Positions 37,201 through 48,343 of a stretch of DNA of 64,000 bases are shown here, in pieces. The DNA comes from Ulva prolifera. Lineage: Eukaryota; Chlorophyta; Ulvophyceae; Ulvales; Ulvaceae. The number at the start of each line of letters is the position of its first letter. The first letter of the stretch is position 1. The stretch lies in NCBI GenBank assembly GCA_023078555.1, contig CM041201.1:8005172-8069171 (forward strand), given 5' to 3'. The position numbers and the translations under genes were made by a program. The notes under the pieces were generated by a model. The model was not told the DNA's origin, ran no database searches, and was given only the letters and a program-made list of their open reading frames with translations.

Positions 37201-37397
37201 TGCGGATTTTCGTTGACAGGCGGACAGCGCAGTACTGCACCTTTTTCGCTGATTTCGGCCGCAGTGCGTGCGGGATCGGCTGCTGCTGGCAATGGTGCTG
37301 CAGCGTTGCCGCTTCGCTCTCTCTTGTCTTTGTGAGGCCGTTTGCCCTTCGCGAACGCTGTGTTGTCAGTCAGTATATTGAAGATGTCATCAGCCAT
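34217..37397 (-). CDS. DEAD-box RNA helicase DDX52/ROK1-like
   Basis: ROK1/DDX52 is an ATP-dependent RNA helicase of early small-subunit rRNA processing. The ATG at 37397 begins [20 protein letters not shown]. Exon 2 gives the Q-motif region [20 protein letters not shown] and motif I APTGSGKT. Next come motif Ia (SPTRELAAQ) and [14 protein letters not shown] (36.82-36.56 kb). An exon at about 36.1-35.83 kb gives [11 protein letters not shown] (motif II, DEAD) and SAT (motif III, FSATLP). An exon at about 35.41-35.09 kb gives [42 protein letters not shown] and [16 protein letters not shown]. The last recognised exon gives [16 protein letters not shown] (motif VI) and [17 protein letters not shown] good donor follows this lysine (AAG|gtgcgc at about 34402), so a short extra 3' exon is possible and the stop at 34217 is provisional. 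Confidence 0.88.
35441..35477. repeat. GC-rich gcggcc simple repeat in a DDX52 intron
   Basis: Repeated gcggcc/gcggc units, low complexity, between two helicase exons. Confidence 0.7.
37184..37219. repeat. 18-bp tandem duplication in DDX52 intron 1
   Basis: The unit gcggattttcgttgaca(t/g) occurs twice head to tail at 37184 and 37202. It lies in the proposed first intron, between the donor after ...ISEK and the acceptor before AVDGEGQEQ. Confidence 0.7.
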
Positions 37398-38607
37398 CTT
37401 GTTTATTACATACACAATTTCAAATCATCACGTCTTGTGCAACGCGCAAAACGGGAAACGCATGCGCGGTGGCGGTGTCGAGATCGATCAGCGTAAGAAC
37501 GATGGAAGCAGGACAATCTACTAGTCGAATGTTATCTTTCCACAATCAATCAGGCCTTCAGTCATGGCAGTCGTAACAAGCAGACGGCTGCAGCAGCTGG
37601 GGTGGTGTTGCACTGGCACCACTTCGGGACGTTGCGAGCACAAACTAGGAACGGTTCAGTAACATGCGGGGCATCAGACAGGACCACGACTTTTACGTTT
37701 CAAGTCGACGTGCGCGTTTTGTGATCGTGATATACTGTCTCTTGGCTTGGCGTGGGACACACAGGCAGCACTCAAGCCACGAACTTGGAGATCTACACAG
37801 CCACGGCTTCGAGCGTGTGATCTGTCATACAAGAGCACTATCATTCTTGCTAGCATCTGGCGCGCATTATAGCTTGTCTTGCCCCCTACATGCCGTGTCA
37901 TGACGTACATCGCATGACCTAGCTGCTCTCACACGACAGGGCCCGTAAACAGACCAGCGAAACCACCAACAAATGAGCTTGATTATGAGCTGAGCCTTAC
38001 ATCGGCTTTGCAAGTACGGACAGACCGTCTTCGCAACGTTTATAATGCGTGGACCTAATCGAAACGCCGCAACTGCATGCATTTGACCGCTCAGCCGGAG
38101 AGTTCCGGCTTGACGGCCAAGCAGGCTTCAAGTATGAGAAGTCAGCTCGAACGATTGCTCTGAACCTGTTGTCAGGTTCTAGTGTTATGGCTGTAGGCGC
38201 CCTGTAGCTGTTACCTCGCTAATGTGGCAGCATCAGACATTTTGCATTACGCATCTCTCTCGCCCGCGCTAACACCTCAATTTTATCAGTTGGCCGCGCC
38301 TCTTTGCAAAGTATTTATGTTAATTTTGCACGTTCAAACATGATCAGGCAATGACACGCCGTGAGTTCATCACATGGTGGCCCCTTGGTTGTCGATAACA
38401 CCATATACACATAGTCGTTTCTTGATCGTGCCTGCTTCACACCTCTTTCGCAGAACGCTGTACCTATGATTACAACTTCATCATAAACATCGGCAAGCTT
38501 TATCTCATATCCGGTCAGATACACACATCCGCTGGTGTGTTTGCTCCACCATTCCGGACCGTACAGCAACACCGAAGGTCAATCCCAGAAGGGATATCGT
38601 TCGACGA
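37398..38607. other. Divergent intergenic region
   Basis: About 1.2 kb between the DDX52 start (-) and a coiled-coil gene start (+). No exon, RNA gene or repeat recognised; AT-richer than the genes. Confidence 0.45.
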
Positions 38608-40639
38608 TGTCGGATGATCTTCGGGTCCGCCTTTTCTTGGAGCAAGTCGAAGAAGTGGAACAGTTGCTGCAGTACAAGCAAAAGGTCGAATCACGCCTTG
38701 GGCTGGGCTTCCTATGGCCAGTCCTTCCTGACCACTGCGCCAAGAGCTTTGGCTATTTGCCCTCGGCTTAATGCCGGTGCTTTTATCAAGCTGTGACCTA
38801 TCTTCAGATCCCTCACGTCTTCAGGCCGTTGACGAGGTCACAAAAGCACTGGACGACATCAAGGGTGAGATCACTGACCGCAAGCGTGCCAAAGTCCGGC
38901 ATGCAGCACTTGCTGCCGTCGCCGTGGCCAAAGCTGCCCAGCTGGATGCCGAGATCAGACTTGCCGAGGAGAAACTGTGTCTGCTGGAGGAGCCGGAGGC
39001 AGCGAACCCTGATCAGGTGTGCCACAACAAACCATGCCAGGAAGGATCAGAGTAGGATGCACCTGCCTGGACCGCCTCCAAAGCTCATGTGCTGCCATGC
39101 TTCAGAAGTGGCGTCAGAAGTGAGCGTAAACAAACCTGCTGGACGTACACAAAGAGTGTTGCAGGTCACATTAACGTGCAGTCATCGATGCGTTGCGGTT
39201 CATGAATCTTTCATGTTTTCTGCATTGCATGGCTCTTCGAGCATCCTGCGTTTGCGCAGAAACCTGAGCCGTCTGCAAAATGTGATGACGACCTGAAAAA
39301 GCTGAAGGCAGAAGAAGACGCCAAAGCAAGCTTCAACATTGAGAAAGAAACGTTGGCCAAGGAAAAGCTCAAACTATCGAATGAGGAGGCAAAAGTCGCC
39401 AAGGCAAAGGAGCTGTTGGCAGCAATGAACTTTGAGAAACAACTCGCCAAGCTGCAGGTAGGGGCTTGATGCAGCACCGCTGCTCCACTTGTATACAACA
39501 ACATACAAGAACCTCACTTGGGACGGAGCAGACACGTTGACCATGATATGTCAGTCATGGGTGTAAGAGCTACTGGTTTCTCACCTCTGCAATTTGTATG
39601 ATCAGGAGAAGCAGCGAGGTCTCGAAGAGAGAGAAGCGCAAGCAGAAATGCAACATGACGAAGCGTGCAAGGAACTGCAATCTCTTCTTGGTGATGTGGA
39701 CGCAGCGAATGACAGCGGAAAGCAAGGCACGGGCGAGCCGTGGCCAGATGAAAACATTCTGCTCCAACCAGGTACTTCTGGGACGCCTTGACCATGTACC
39801 TTGTTTCAAAGTCAGGTTGTCTCTGCCACAAGCAGCACGCTTGTAGTTTAGGAATAAAAAAGAACGTGGCCAGGCGCAGCAATGGACAACTGCATGTGTT
39901 GGAATCCTGATACGAGCTGGTCCATGTGGACACCTCAGCCAACAACAAACTTGAGCACCGTCAAGTCGACCATTTGATGCCAAGTGAGGTGCCACAGGAG
40001 GTGCTGATGTATGTGTCTTGCAGTGGCAACTCTGGCTGATGCTCTGAAGCTGCTCCAGAGCTTGGGATCCGATGAAAAGGTCCGCGCTACATGGGACGTG
40101 GTACGCCAGTGCCAGAGGCACCTCTGCAAGCCGGCTGCAACTCCTGAGGAGGACACAGAGTCCGTCACCGAGCCTGCAGCACAGGTTGGCGGGCCACACG
40201 CTGCAGAGGCAGCACCTGCGTCTCCAGCACCCGCACAGCTCGCTTCATCAGATCCTGTGGACTCTGGGGAGAACTGTGCACGGGATGGATCCGGCACCCG
40301 TGGCACATGGGATGTTGACAAGTTGAGAGACTTGTTTGCTGCCCCAGAGCCACTGCTGGCAGGCACTGAACGCCTCAAGCAGGTGCGCTGATTGACACTG
40401 GGCAGGACTTGTGGAGTCGCTTCACTCCTTCAGAACTTGTGGCAGTGCTCTGATCTTTGGGGCCAAATGTGATGCAGGCGACAGAGCAGGTAGAGAGTGC
40501 ACGAGAAGCCCAGACCGATCTTGAGGCCAAGATTTCAGAAGTGCTGGCTGAGAAACAGAAGCGCTCTGATGCCATTCGGAGCATGGAGGATGAGGTGGAG
40601 AAGCAGAGAATCACGCTCAGCGAGCTGGCTGACATCTGA
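38608..40639 (+). CDS. Unidentified coiled-coil protein
   Basis: Multi-exon gene starting MSDDLRVRLFLEQVEEVEQL at 38608. Exons then give VDEVTKALDDIKGEITDRK and AKAAQLDAEIRLAEEKLCLL (about 38812-39015); DDLKKLKAEEDAKASFNIEK and ETLAKEKLKLSNEEAKVAKA (about 39260-39457); EKQRGLEEREAQAEMQHDEA (39604 on); a segment ADALKLLQSLGSDEKVRATW with a Pro/Ala-rich acidic linker (40022-40382); and EQVESAREAQTDLEAKISEV ending ITLSELADI (to 40639). Heptad-rich, charged and without a recognised catalytic domain. Likely a structural or scaffold protein. No family assigned; weakly similar in style to the taxilin gene but lacking its LExLCRELQ blocks. Confidence 0.62.
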
Positions 40640-41208
40640 ACGACAGGAAGCTGATGTGGAGTGAATTGTTGACTGAAACAGGCCTTGGTGAAATGGATGA
40701 AGATTGACATATGCACGATCGTGGCTAGCACTAGGACACTTGCTGCTGCTGCTGCTGCTGCTGCTGCTATCGGGATTGCTAATTGACATGGAGGGAGTCT
40801 GGCACCTGGATTATGGTTCACATGTATTGCAGGCTCCAGTTTCCTACTCTCATCCTGTTGCCCGCTGGTGCAGAGATGACGACCAGCCTTGCACTGGCAC
40901 GAGGCGGGTACTGTTATTCACATTGTGGCAGTGCCGAGTCTCAATTAACGCGTTTGGGTGTAAAATTGTACTGATTTGTCAGGCCGCTTGCATGGTACCT
41001 GCTGAGATAGCAGACGGCCGACGGGAGCCACAATTCATCTTGTCGCCACAGCTGACGAGTTGTGCTTGTGCACATATTGACTCCCGATGAGAAGCATACC
41101 CTAGTTGGCGCACGCAGCTCTGTATCTTGAGAGCAAGAGGCAGCTCCAGAAACCTCACCAGTGTTCGTCGTGAATGTCATCGTTATCCGGTGTCTTTGGC
41201 TGATCAAG
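40640..41208. other. Head-to-tail spacer with a TGC repeat
   Basis: No exon recognised. It holds nine TGC units at 40741-40767 and a candidate TGTAA signal for the upstream gene at 40959-40963. Confidence 0.5.
40741..40767. repeat. (TGC)9 microsatellite
   Basis: Nine uninterrupted TGC triplets between two genes. Confidence 0.9.
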
Positions 41209-43903
41209 ATGGCATCTGTAGACGTTCAAATGCTTCCAGTTGCTACGTCTGATGCGCTGCAACATATGGCAGAGCTTATCAGGTATGGTGATATACCTTC
41301 TGCAGTGACGTTTGGGAATCAGCAAACGACTCCGCTCGCCGTGGCGACGACGGATCTGATTACCAAACACGAGCTCGGCAAGGGCAGCGAAAGCACCATT
41401 CGCGCTGGCACATTTTGCGGGAACTCAGTGGCTATCAAGAAGGCTATCATTCGGAATACAAAAGATCTGGAGCGATTTCGGCGAGAACTCGGCATGCTGG
41501 CGTCACTGAGACATGAGCACATCGTGCCGTTGCGAGCCGCGCGAGCCATACCGCCCACATACATGATGCTCCTCCCGCAGTATAGCGGAAGCCTGGAGGT
41601 ATGTGTCGATCGCGTCGCTTCGCGGTGCAGTCTTTCAGGTGGTGCATTGCACGCAGTACGTGGCTCCACCGCGTGCAAACGGTAGGGCGCAGTGTACTCG
41701 AAGCTGACGCTCGATAACAAGGCGGAAAGACCAGCGACTCCTGCAAGAGGATTCTCATGTAGATTGATCATTCTGCTCTCCTTTTCCAGGCAGATTAGTG
41801 ACTCAGTGGCTTTCTCATTGTTCGGGCGAATGTTCAGTCGTGTCACCATCAGCAGCCCTAACAGTGCATCCAACACAGAGCTGTATGCAGAGCATGCTTC
41901 ACGAACGTGGGTGGCGGCCGTCGTGGGCCGAGGTGCTCCACCTGTCCCTCTGCATGGCCTCGGGTCTCCAAGCCGTGCACGAAGCTGGCCTCGTGCACCG
42001 CGACATCAAACCCGGCAACGTCCTCCTCGGCTACTCCGGCACCTGCGTCCTCTCGGACTTTGGCCTGGCCGACCACCTCGCCAACCTCCGCGCCAGCAGC
42101 GCCTCCGCACCCTCGGGAGGCTTCCACAAGCAGCGCATCGTCGGCACTCTCCAGTACCTCGCCCCAGAGATCCTCCTCAACAATTTCCACACCCAGGTGT
42201 GCACTGCACACACTGTGCAGCTCACACACGCCGTCATGCCGCAGCGGCCGACGTGTTCACGTACCCCATCGCCTGAGCAGCACACCACCCAGCGCCAGTC
42301 CGGCAGGTGCCCGTGTGTGCCCCACTGCCTGGCTCGATCACGCTGACAACCATTACTTTGAGTATCATCACTCGAAGATTCCTCAGGTTCAATTTGGTCA
42401 TGACGAGCTGCCCCGCATTCCACGGGAGTCGAGTGTCACACGCAACCGTGGTGGATGCAGGCAGCCGACGTCTACGCGCTGGCGGTGTCGATCAACGAGG
42501 CCGCCACAGCCACCCGGCCGTTCTCTGACTGCACGCGCGACAACCCCGCCTGCCACACCATCCTCGACGCCAACTACAGCCACATGCAGCTCTCCGCGGC
42601 CGTCGCCGCCGAGCAGCTGCGGCCGACGCTGCCGCCGGCCTGCCCGCCGCCGTGGGCGCACCTCATGCGCGCGTGCTGGCACGCAGACCCCGCCCAGCGG
42701 CCGTCTGCCGAGCAGGTGGTGGGCGCGCTGCGCGCGCTGGCCGCCTCGGAGCACATCACGCCGGCGGCGCCGGCCGCCCTGCCGGACGGGGTGCACAACG
42801 TGGAGCCGGCGGTGAGTCTGGGCGGTGATTGCGCGGCGGCACAGAGTGCGCGGGCTGGTGCGGGGGCGGAGGTCCGCGCTGCGTGCTGGGAGGAGGCGCT
42901 GCTGCGGCGTGCTGCGGAACGCGGCGTCAAGCCGGCGATGGTGGCTGGGGAGTACGCGGACGCGGGGATGCGCGGGGCGCAATGCATGGAGGACAGGCAC
43001 GTGCTCGCCGTGCCGTTGCGCGGCCTGCAGCGCGTGAGCTTGCTCGCCGTGTTTGACGGCCACCGCGGCGCGAGCGCCGCGGACACGGCCGCCGCGGCGC
43101 TGCCGGCGGCGCTGCGGCAGGCGTGGGCCGGCTCGGCGTCCCCGGAGGCCGCGCTCGCCGCAGCACTGGCAGCGTGCGAGCGCCGCATCCTCGCCGAGGG
43201 CGACGGCGCGTGGGTCGACCGCGTCGCACGCATGGGCGCGGCTGCCGCCGGCGTGCGGCCGTGGCCTGGGTGCACCGCGCTCGCGGCCCTCCAGATCGGT
43301 GACACCCTCGTCTGTGCGAACGTCGGCGACTGCCGCGCGGTGCTCTGCCGCGGCGGCGCCGCCGTCCAGCTCACCCGCGACCATGTCGCCGGAGACCCCG
43401 ACGAGCTCACGCGCCTTCGCGCCGCCGGCGCGGCCCTCCGCCGCGGTCCCGACGGCAGCTGGCGTGTCGGCGCCGTACAGCTCCAGGTCTCGCGCTCACT
43501 CGGCGACGGCGACGCAAAGCGCGAAGCCAACGGCGCCGGCGTCATCGCCGACGCGGACCTCTCCACCGTCCAGCTCCAGCCCGATGACGAGTTCCTCGTG
43601 CTCGCGAGTGACGGGCTGTGGGACGTCGTGTCCAACGCTGACGCCGTCGCGCTCGTGCACGACACCGTGAAGAACCCTGCGATGGCTGCGAAGCGGCTCG
43701 CCGTCGAGGCGCTCGCGCGGGGGTCGGCCGACAACCTCACGGTCCTCGTCTGCTTCCTGCGGGACGTCGGCACGCTGGAGAGCATCTACAGCGGCGGCGT
43801 GCAGAAGTACGCGCCCGCGCGGTCGATGTACGGCAGCCGGGCGCAGGTGCTGCAGGCGCTCGCGCAGGCCACAGCGGCGGATGAGGTGGCGGAGCGACTG
43901 TAG
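41209..43903 (+). CDS. Protein kinase fused to a PP2C-type phosphatase
   Basis: One protein holds both a kinase and a metal-dependent phosphatase. The ATG at 41209 leads to LGKGSESTIRAG (glycine loop) and VAIKKA (lysine). An exon from about 41880 gives LVHRDIKPGNVLLGYSG, SDFGLADHL and VGTLQYLAPEILL. The large last exon (about 42457-43903) first finishes the C-lobe (ADVYALAVSINEAAT, CWHADPAQRPSAEQVV) and then, in the same open frame, carries a full PP2C: GAQCMEDRHVLAVPLRG, LLAVFDGHRGASAADT, CANVGDCRAVLCRGG, LTRDH, SRSLGDGDAK, FLVLASDGLWDVVSN and SADNLTVLV, with the metal-binding aspartates in place (ED, DG, SDG, DN). The order kinase then PP2C within one exon makes a real fusion certain. The same layout is known in land plants. 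Substrate unknown. Confidence 0.92.
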
Positions 43904-44766
43904 TGCACGTACCTGCCTTGAAGTGTTCACAGCGGGGTATTGCGGTGCTGCTGCCTGCTGCTCTGCGGGGGGTGTTATGGGCGTATGTGTGGTGGCGCTT
44001 GTGTGAGCCAAACACCGCTATGGGCGTTAGGGCGAGCGTAGCGTGTGGGTCCCCGGTGGGCATGCATCTGTGCACCGCGCGGACCTGGTGAGGCACCCTT
44101 GTAAGGCAATCCGGATGCATGAACGAAGGTCGCCAGGCTCTAGGTCTGAAGCAGGCTAGCCAATGGCACTGGCGTGATCGCATGTGCAGCGATTGCATGT
44201 GCAGTGCTGTCTCATCCTGCAGCTGGTGATGCATGCTGGTGCGCCTTCGTGCCGACACGTGAGCGGGGGCGGCGATGCAGATGTGGATATGGGGCGCCAG
44301 ATGGCGTGTGTTTGATCACAGCCCATCAACATGCGCACCATCGTCCGAATCCCGAATTGATCAATCCATGCAGAGCTCTTACAGATTACACCGCTTGTTG
44401 CCGCTCATGGGGATCGTTCTGCAGCCATGTGCAACCTGGCATGGACGGAGGTTGCCAGCGCAGCCATGCACTTGCGCTCGCCCCCCCCGTCGGCGTCGCA
44501 TGGACCGAGTCAGCTATCACAGATTCAACCGCTGTCCAGCCCAGCCAGCCTGGGCCCGTGCTTTGCAGCTGATGCGCTTGACAGCAACGTGAGCCCCCTG
44601 TTGAGCTCGCAGCAGGCACCGCCGAGCATGCATGAGGTTCATCGGCACGACCGCCACCCATCGCAACTCACAGCTCCAGCAGTGTCGTGCCCCACGGAGC
44701 TTGAGCACTGAAACCCTGCTTCTCAAGTGCAGCAGGGCTGCTCATATGGTGGGCCGCGGGAGGTGG
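43904..44766. other. Convergent spacer
   Basis: No exon seen. It carries TGTAA at 44100 for the plus-strand gene and two minus-strand TGTAA copies at 44379-44383 and 44386-44390 for the opposing gene. Confidence 0.5.
44100..44104 (+). terminator. Candidate polyadenylation signal of the kinase-PP2C gene
   Basis: TGTAA 197 nt after the stop at 43903. Confidence 0.5.
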
Positions 44767-47700
44767 TCACGGCCGCAGGAGGGTGCTGTTGAGGATGAGC
44801 AGGAGGTCGACGAGGTCCGCCTCGGACACCTTCATCACATCTGCACCACATGCTCGCCATGAGCCGGCGGCTGGTCGAAGGCCTCCGTGCTGGTCACCAG
44901 CATGCACTCTGGTGACGCGGCTGTGTGTGGCTGAGGCGTGTCTGGGTGGGGGGGGGGGGGGGGGGGGCACTGGTGGCCCCCACAATTTGCATCGGGCGTA
45001 CGTGAATGGCACGGTAAGCAACATGGCATGATGCATTGTGAACAGTGTGGCCCCCACAATTTGCATCGGACGTATGTGAGTGGCACGGTAACCAACATGG
45101 CATGATGCAATGTGAACAGTGTGGTGATATGCCGTTGAATGCGCATTGACTCACTGGTCTGCAGAGGAACAGAGGCGGGGCGCACTGGTGGCCTTACACT
45201 CGAGGAGCAGCATCGCGGTCGCGCGCACCACCAGCGGCGCGAGGGCCGGCGGCGCGCGGACCTCGGCGGCGAGCGCGCGCAGGAAGAGCAGGAAGCGCGG
45301 CACGCCGTACACGCGCTTGCGGGTCGCGCCGACCGTCTGCACCAGCAGCCGCCGCCAGCGCGCGCCGTCGCCGATGTACACCTGCAGCGCCTCCGCCGCA
45401 AAGAGGATCACCGGCGGCGGCAGCGCGGCCGCGCCCTCCCGGCCAAACAGCAGAACCTGCGCGGCAGTGGGGACGCCGGTGTATGGATCTGCTCGGGGTG
45501 AGAGCAGAGGAAGAGACTGTTTGACAACGAGGCCAAAGAGGTGTGCCACCACTGTCCCCTTACAGCCTTGACGGCTCCCTCGTTGATCACAACCACCTTG
45601 ATCAACTCACACGCAGCATTCAGACATGCGTTCAGACGCCCGAACCCTTGTGTGGAAGACCTCACACCGCAGCGGTCTCCGCCGCACTTGCGCCGGCACG
45701 TACAAGAAATGACAATGAATGAGGGGGGAGGGCGCACTGCGCGGGCCGTCGAGATCACGTCCAGCAGGTCCCCCACCGCCACAGCGCCCCGGCCGGGCAG
45801 ATCCGCAAGGGCCGCGACGGCGGCGGCCTCGGCGTCCGTCGCGTCCGGCACGAGGTGCTGCAACATCGCGGCTGCCGCCTCGTGCGGCACCGTGTCGCCG
45901 CCGGCTGTGCCGGGCAGGCCCTGCTCCACGAAGAGCGCAAAGATCTCGTCGATGGTGGCGTTGTACTCGAGGTGCTGGGTGGTGAGGGCGCGGAGCAGGC
46001 GCGCGAGGACGCTCGGCACGCACGGCACGACCTGCACGCTGTCTGCCGTGGCGTAAGCGGTAACGCTTCATGCAGCTGCACGCCTCCGGCTGCTGGCTGT
46101 GGGTGGCCACGTGGCTGGAGGGTGAGGACACGGCAAGCCGGCCAAACCGGGTGGCTCATGGCCGGCAGAGCAGAGCACCGGGGCTCTGTACGCGCAAAGC
46201 ACTGCAGCAGCCCACGCCAGCAGCGCATGTCTCTGGCCGGGCCCAACGCTTCAGCCATACCACTGACGCAGGAGCTGATCCAGCACAGCACGCGAGTGCA
46301 GCACGCGCAGCACACAGGGCGGCGTTGGCCTCCTTGCCGTTCTTGACCTGCCTACTCGTGTTGCATGCCGACCATGGCTGGGTCCGGTTGAACCATCCAG
46401 CTCCTCTGCGCTGACACCGCACACGGCACAAGCACGCAGCGCTGTGCACAGGGTTGCAGTCACGGCGCAGGGGCGGGCAGGCGTGCCTTCGTGCGGCCCT
46501 CCGCCGCGACCTTGTGCCCGTACAGCTGCGGGTGTGCCAGCGACGCGCCCCACAGGAACACAAACCCCGTCTCCTCGTCCTCCACCCAGCCCCCCCCGCC
46601 CAGCGCCGGCACGCCCGTCACGGCCGCCAGCCGCCGCGCCGGCCGCGCGCGCAGCACCTCCACCGCCCGCGCGCACGCCACCGCGGCCTCCTCCGGGCTC
46701 TCCACCGGCCAGCACCGCGGCGGCTCCGGCCCCCACCGCTCCCGCCACCGCCCCAGCAGCCCCGCCCCCCCTTCCTCCACCTGTTCCCCGGCCGCCCCCC
46801 TCCCATCGTCCGCCCCCCCCTCAGCGTCAAATTCGCTGTGTGATGGAGCCTGTGGCGGGGCAGCCGCACCGGCGCCGCTGGTGCCGGCGCCGATCGCCCA
46901 GAGGTCCTCAAGGTGGACCTCGACGCCGAGAGTTCTCGCGCGGTCGCTCAGCTCGGTGCCTGCGGCTCCAGCGAGCACGCGCGAGGCGGCTGCGTGCGCC
47001 TGGAGGTCTTGCCACATCGCCTCCAGTGGCGCAGCGGCGGGGCGCATGGGGGCCCCACTAGATAACGCCGAGGCCGCCTGGAGGCTCTCTGCAGGCTTCG
47101 CTATAGGGGGCTGGGCAGCATGGTCCGCACACGCTGCTGCTGGTGCCGCTCCTGGGGGTGGCTGTTCAGAGGTGGTAGTAGGTTGTTCCATTGACTGCAG
47201 GCTTGCAGGTGGTGCTGGGGGCTCCGGGATGACTGCTTGTGGCACAAGCTCTGGAGTTGGTGGGCCGGCAGGATGCCCAACTGCATGCTGAGGGTGTTTG
47301 CACAGGGTTTCATCACCACCTGTTGATGTAGTCAGCATGGCCTCCTCAGACGTGGGGTCAGTTGTGTTGGCTGGCATAAGTGTATCCATGGTCGCAGCAG
47401 CACAGTTGCTGGAGTCTGATGCATGCTGCATGGCTGTCCCTGCCTGGCTGCCTGAAGGTTGTTGTCCATTAGGATGCTCCCACCAGGGTGGCAAGTCGGG
47501 GACCGGGTGGGGCTGTGCTGCAACCGCAGCAGTCATCCCAATGTCATCTTGGTCACTGTCCAAAACCACGGCCACAGCAGCTGCGCCAGACTGCCCCTCA
47601 ATTTGGATCTCTGCAGCTTGGTTCGGCTCCGGAGGGTTACCAAAAACTTCTTGCGAGTCGGGTGCACCTTCATCTGAAACTATGGCCTCAGTCTCGGGGG

Positions 47701-47974
47701 TCTGGGGTGGCACAGGCTCTGCTGGAGGCTCTGGTTTGGAGGCTTCAGGCCAGAGCACAGGTGCTGCAGACCCCCCACCTCCGTTCCGCACAGTGTCTGA
47801 TGAGAAAGTCCGTCCTGCCGGGGGCTGGTCTGCTGGCCAGTGTTCATGCAGGCCTTGTTCGGGGATGGGAGGCGCACTGGGTGACGGGTCGGGGGCAGCG
47901 CCTGCAGCGCATGCAATGCTGTTGGCATGCAAGCCAAGCAGACAGGCAACACATTGGTCCAACAGACAGCTCAT
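44767..47974 (-). CDS. Unidentified large protein with one very long low-complexity exon
   Basis: The main exon (from about 47.9 kb to 46.46 kb) is open for nearly 1.5 kb and rich in Pro, Ala, Glu and Gln (PPEPNQAAEIQIEGQ, VVLDSDQDDIGMTAAV, PQAVIPEPPAPPASL), looking disordered. Its C-terminal part is more ordered: DRARTLGVEVHLEDLWAIGA, WGPEPPRCWPVESPEEAAVA and WVEDEETGFVFLWGASLAHP. Following exons give VLDQLLRQWYG (near 46.27 kb), SVLARLLRALTTQHLEYNAT with IDEIFALFVEQGLPG (46.04-45.75 kb), LFAAEALQVYIGDGARWRRL with FLLFLRALAAEVRAPPALAP (45.45-45.16 kb), and a last short exon ending DLVDLLLILNSTLLRP. No family recognised. The start is taken at the first in-frame ATG (47974), but an acceptor at about 47.90 kb would allow an upstream exon, and the gene may continue into the next minus-strand gene. 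Confidence 0.5.
44948..45120. repeat. G20 homopolymer followed by a 74-bp tandem duplication
   Basis: Twenty guanines (44948-44967) lie next to two head-to-tail 74-bp copies (44973-45046 and 45047-45120). The copies begin gtggcccccacaatttgcat and differ at a few positions. Both sit in the last intron of the minus-strand gene. Confidence 0.85.
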
Positions 47975-48343
47975 CGATCCAAAGAATTTTAGGTGGCCGT
48001 CCAGAAACAGAAAAAGAATGGCCACCCCTCAGATTACTACAGCTTATGCATGCTCCAAGCTTGATGGAGAGCAGGGGATGCTGGTCATGCTGAAAAGGCC
48101 ATTCTGGAGAGCTGACAGCCTTCTGTGACAGGTCACCAGCCATATGCATACACCCAGCTGGCAGACATCCTATGCTGTCTTTGCAGACGCAAGATTGATC
48201 ATCAGTGACAGCATAAGTGGGGAAAATTTCTGCACCATACTTGTGGAAGCTTCATGTGACCTTGGCACAGGGCTCAGGGTGTGGAAGCCAGGCACACCAG
48301 TGCACCATCCCAGGCACATCGTATCTGACCTGGCTTTATGCAT
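47975..48343. other. Short spacer between two minus-strand genes
   Basis: No exon recognised. It could instead be intron if the two flanking minus-strand units are one gene. Confidence 0.35.

Noticed and set aside
38608-40639. Second taxilin gene
   Set aside because: Coiled coil, but it lacks both LExLCRELQ blocks and has a different linker, so it is left as unidentified.
42574-43785. 403-codon minus-strand open frame over the PP2C exon
   Set aside because: Shadow of the GC-rich kinase-PP2C exon; Ala/Arg/Ser-rich with no family signal, while the plus strand carries every PP2C motif.
46491-47291. Plus-strand frame of 266 codons
   Set aside because: Shadow of the long minus-strand exon. The choice of strand rests on length, splice context and the following minus-strand exons, and is less certain than for the known genes.
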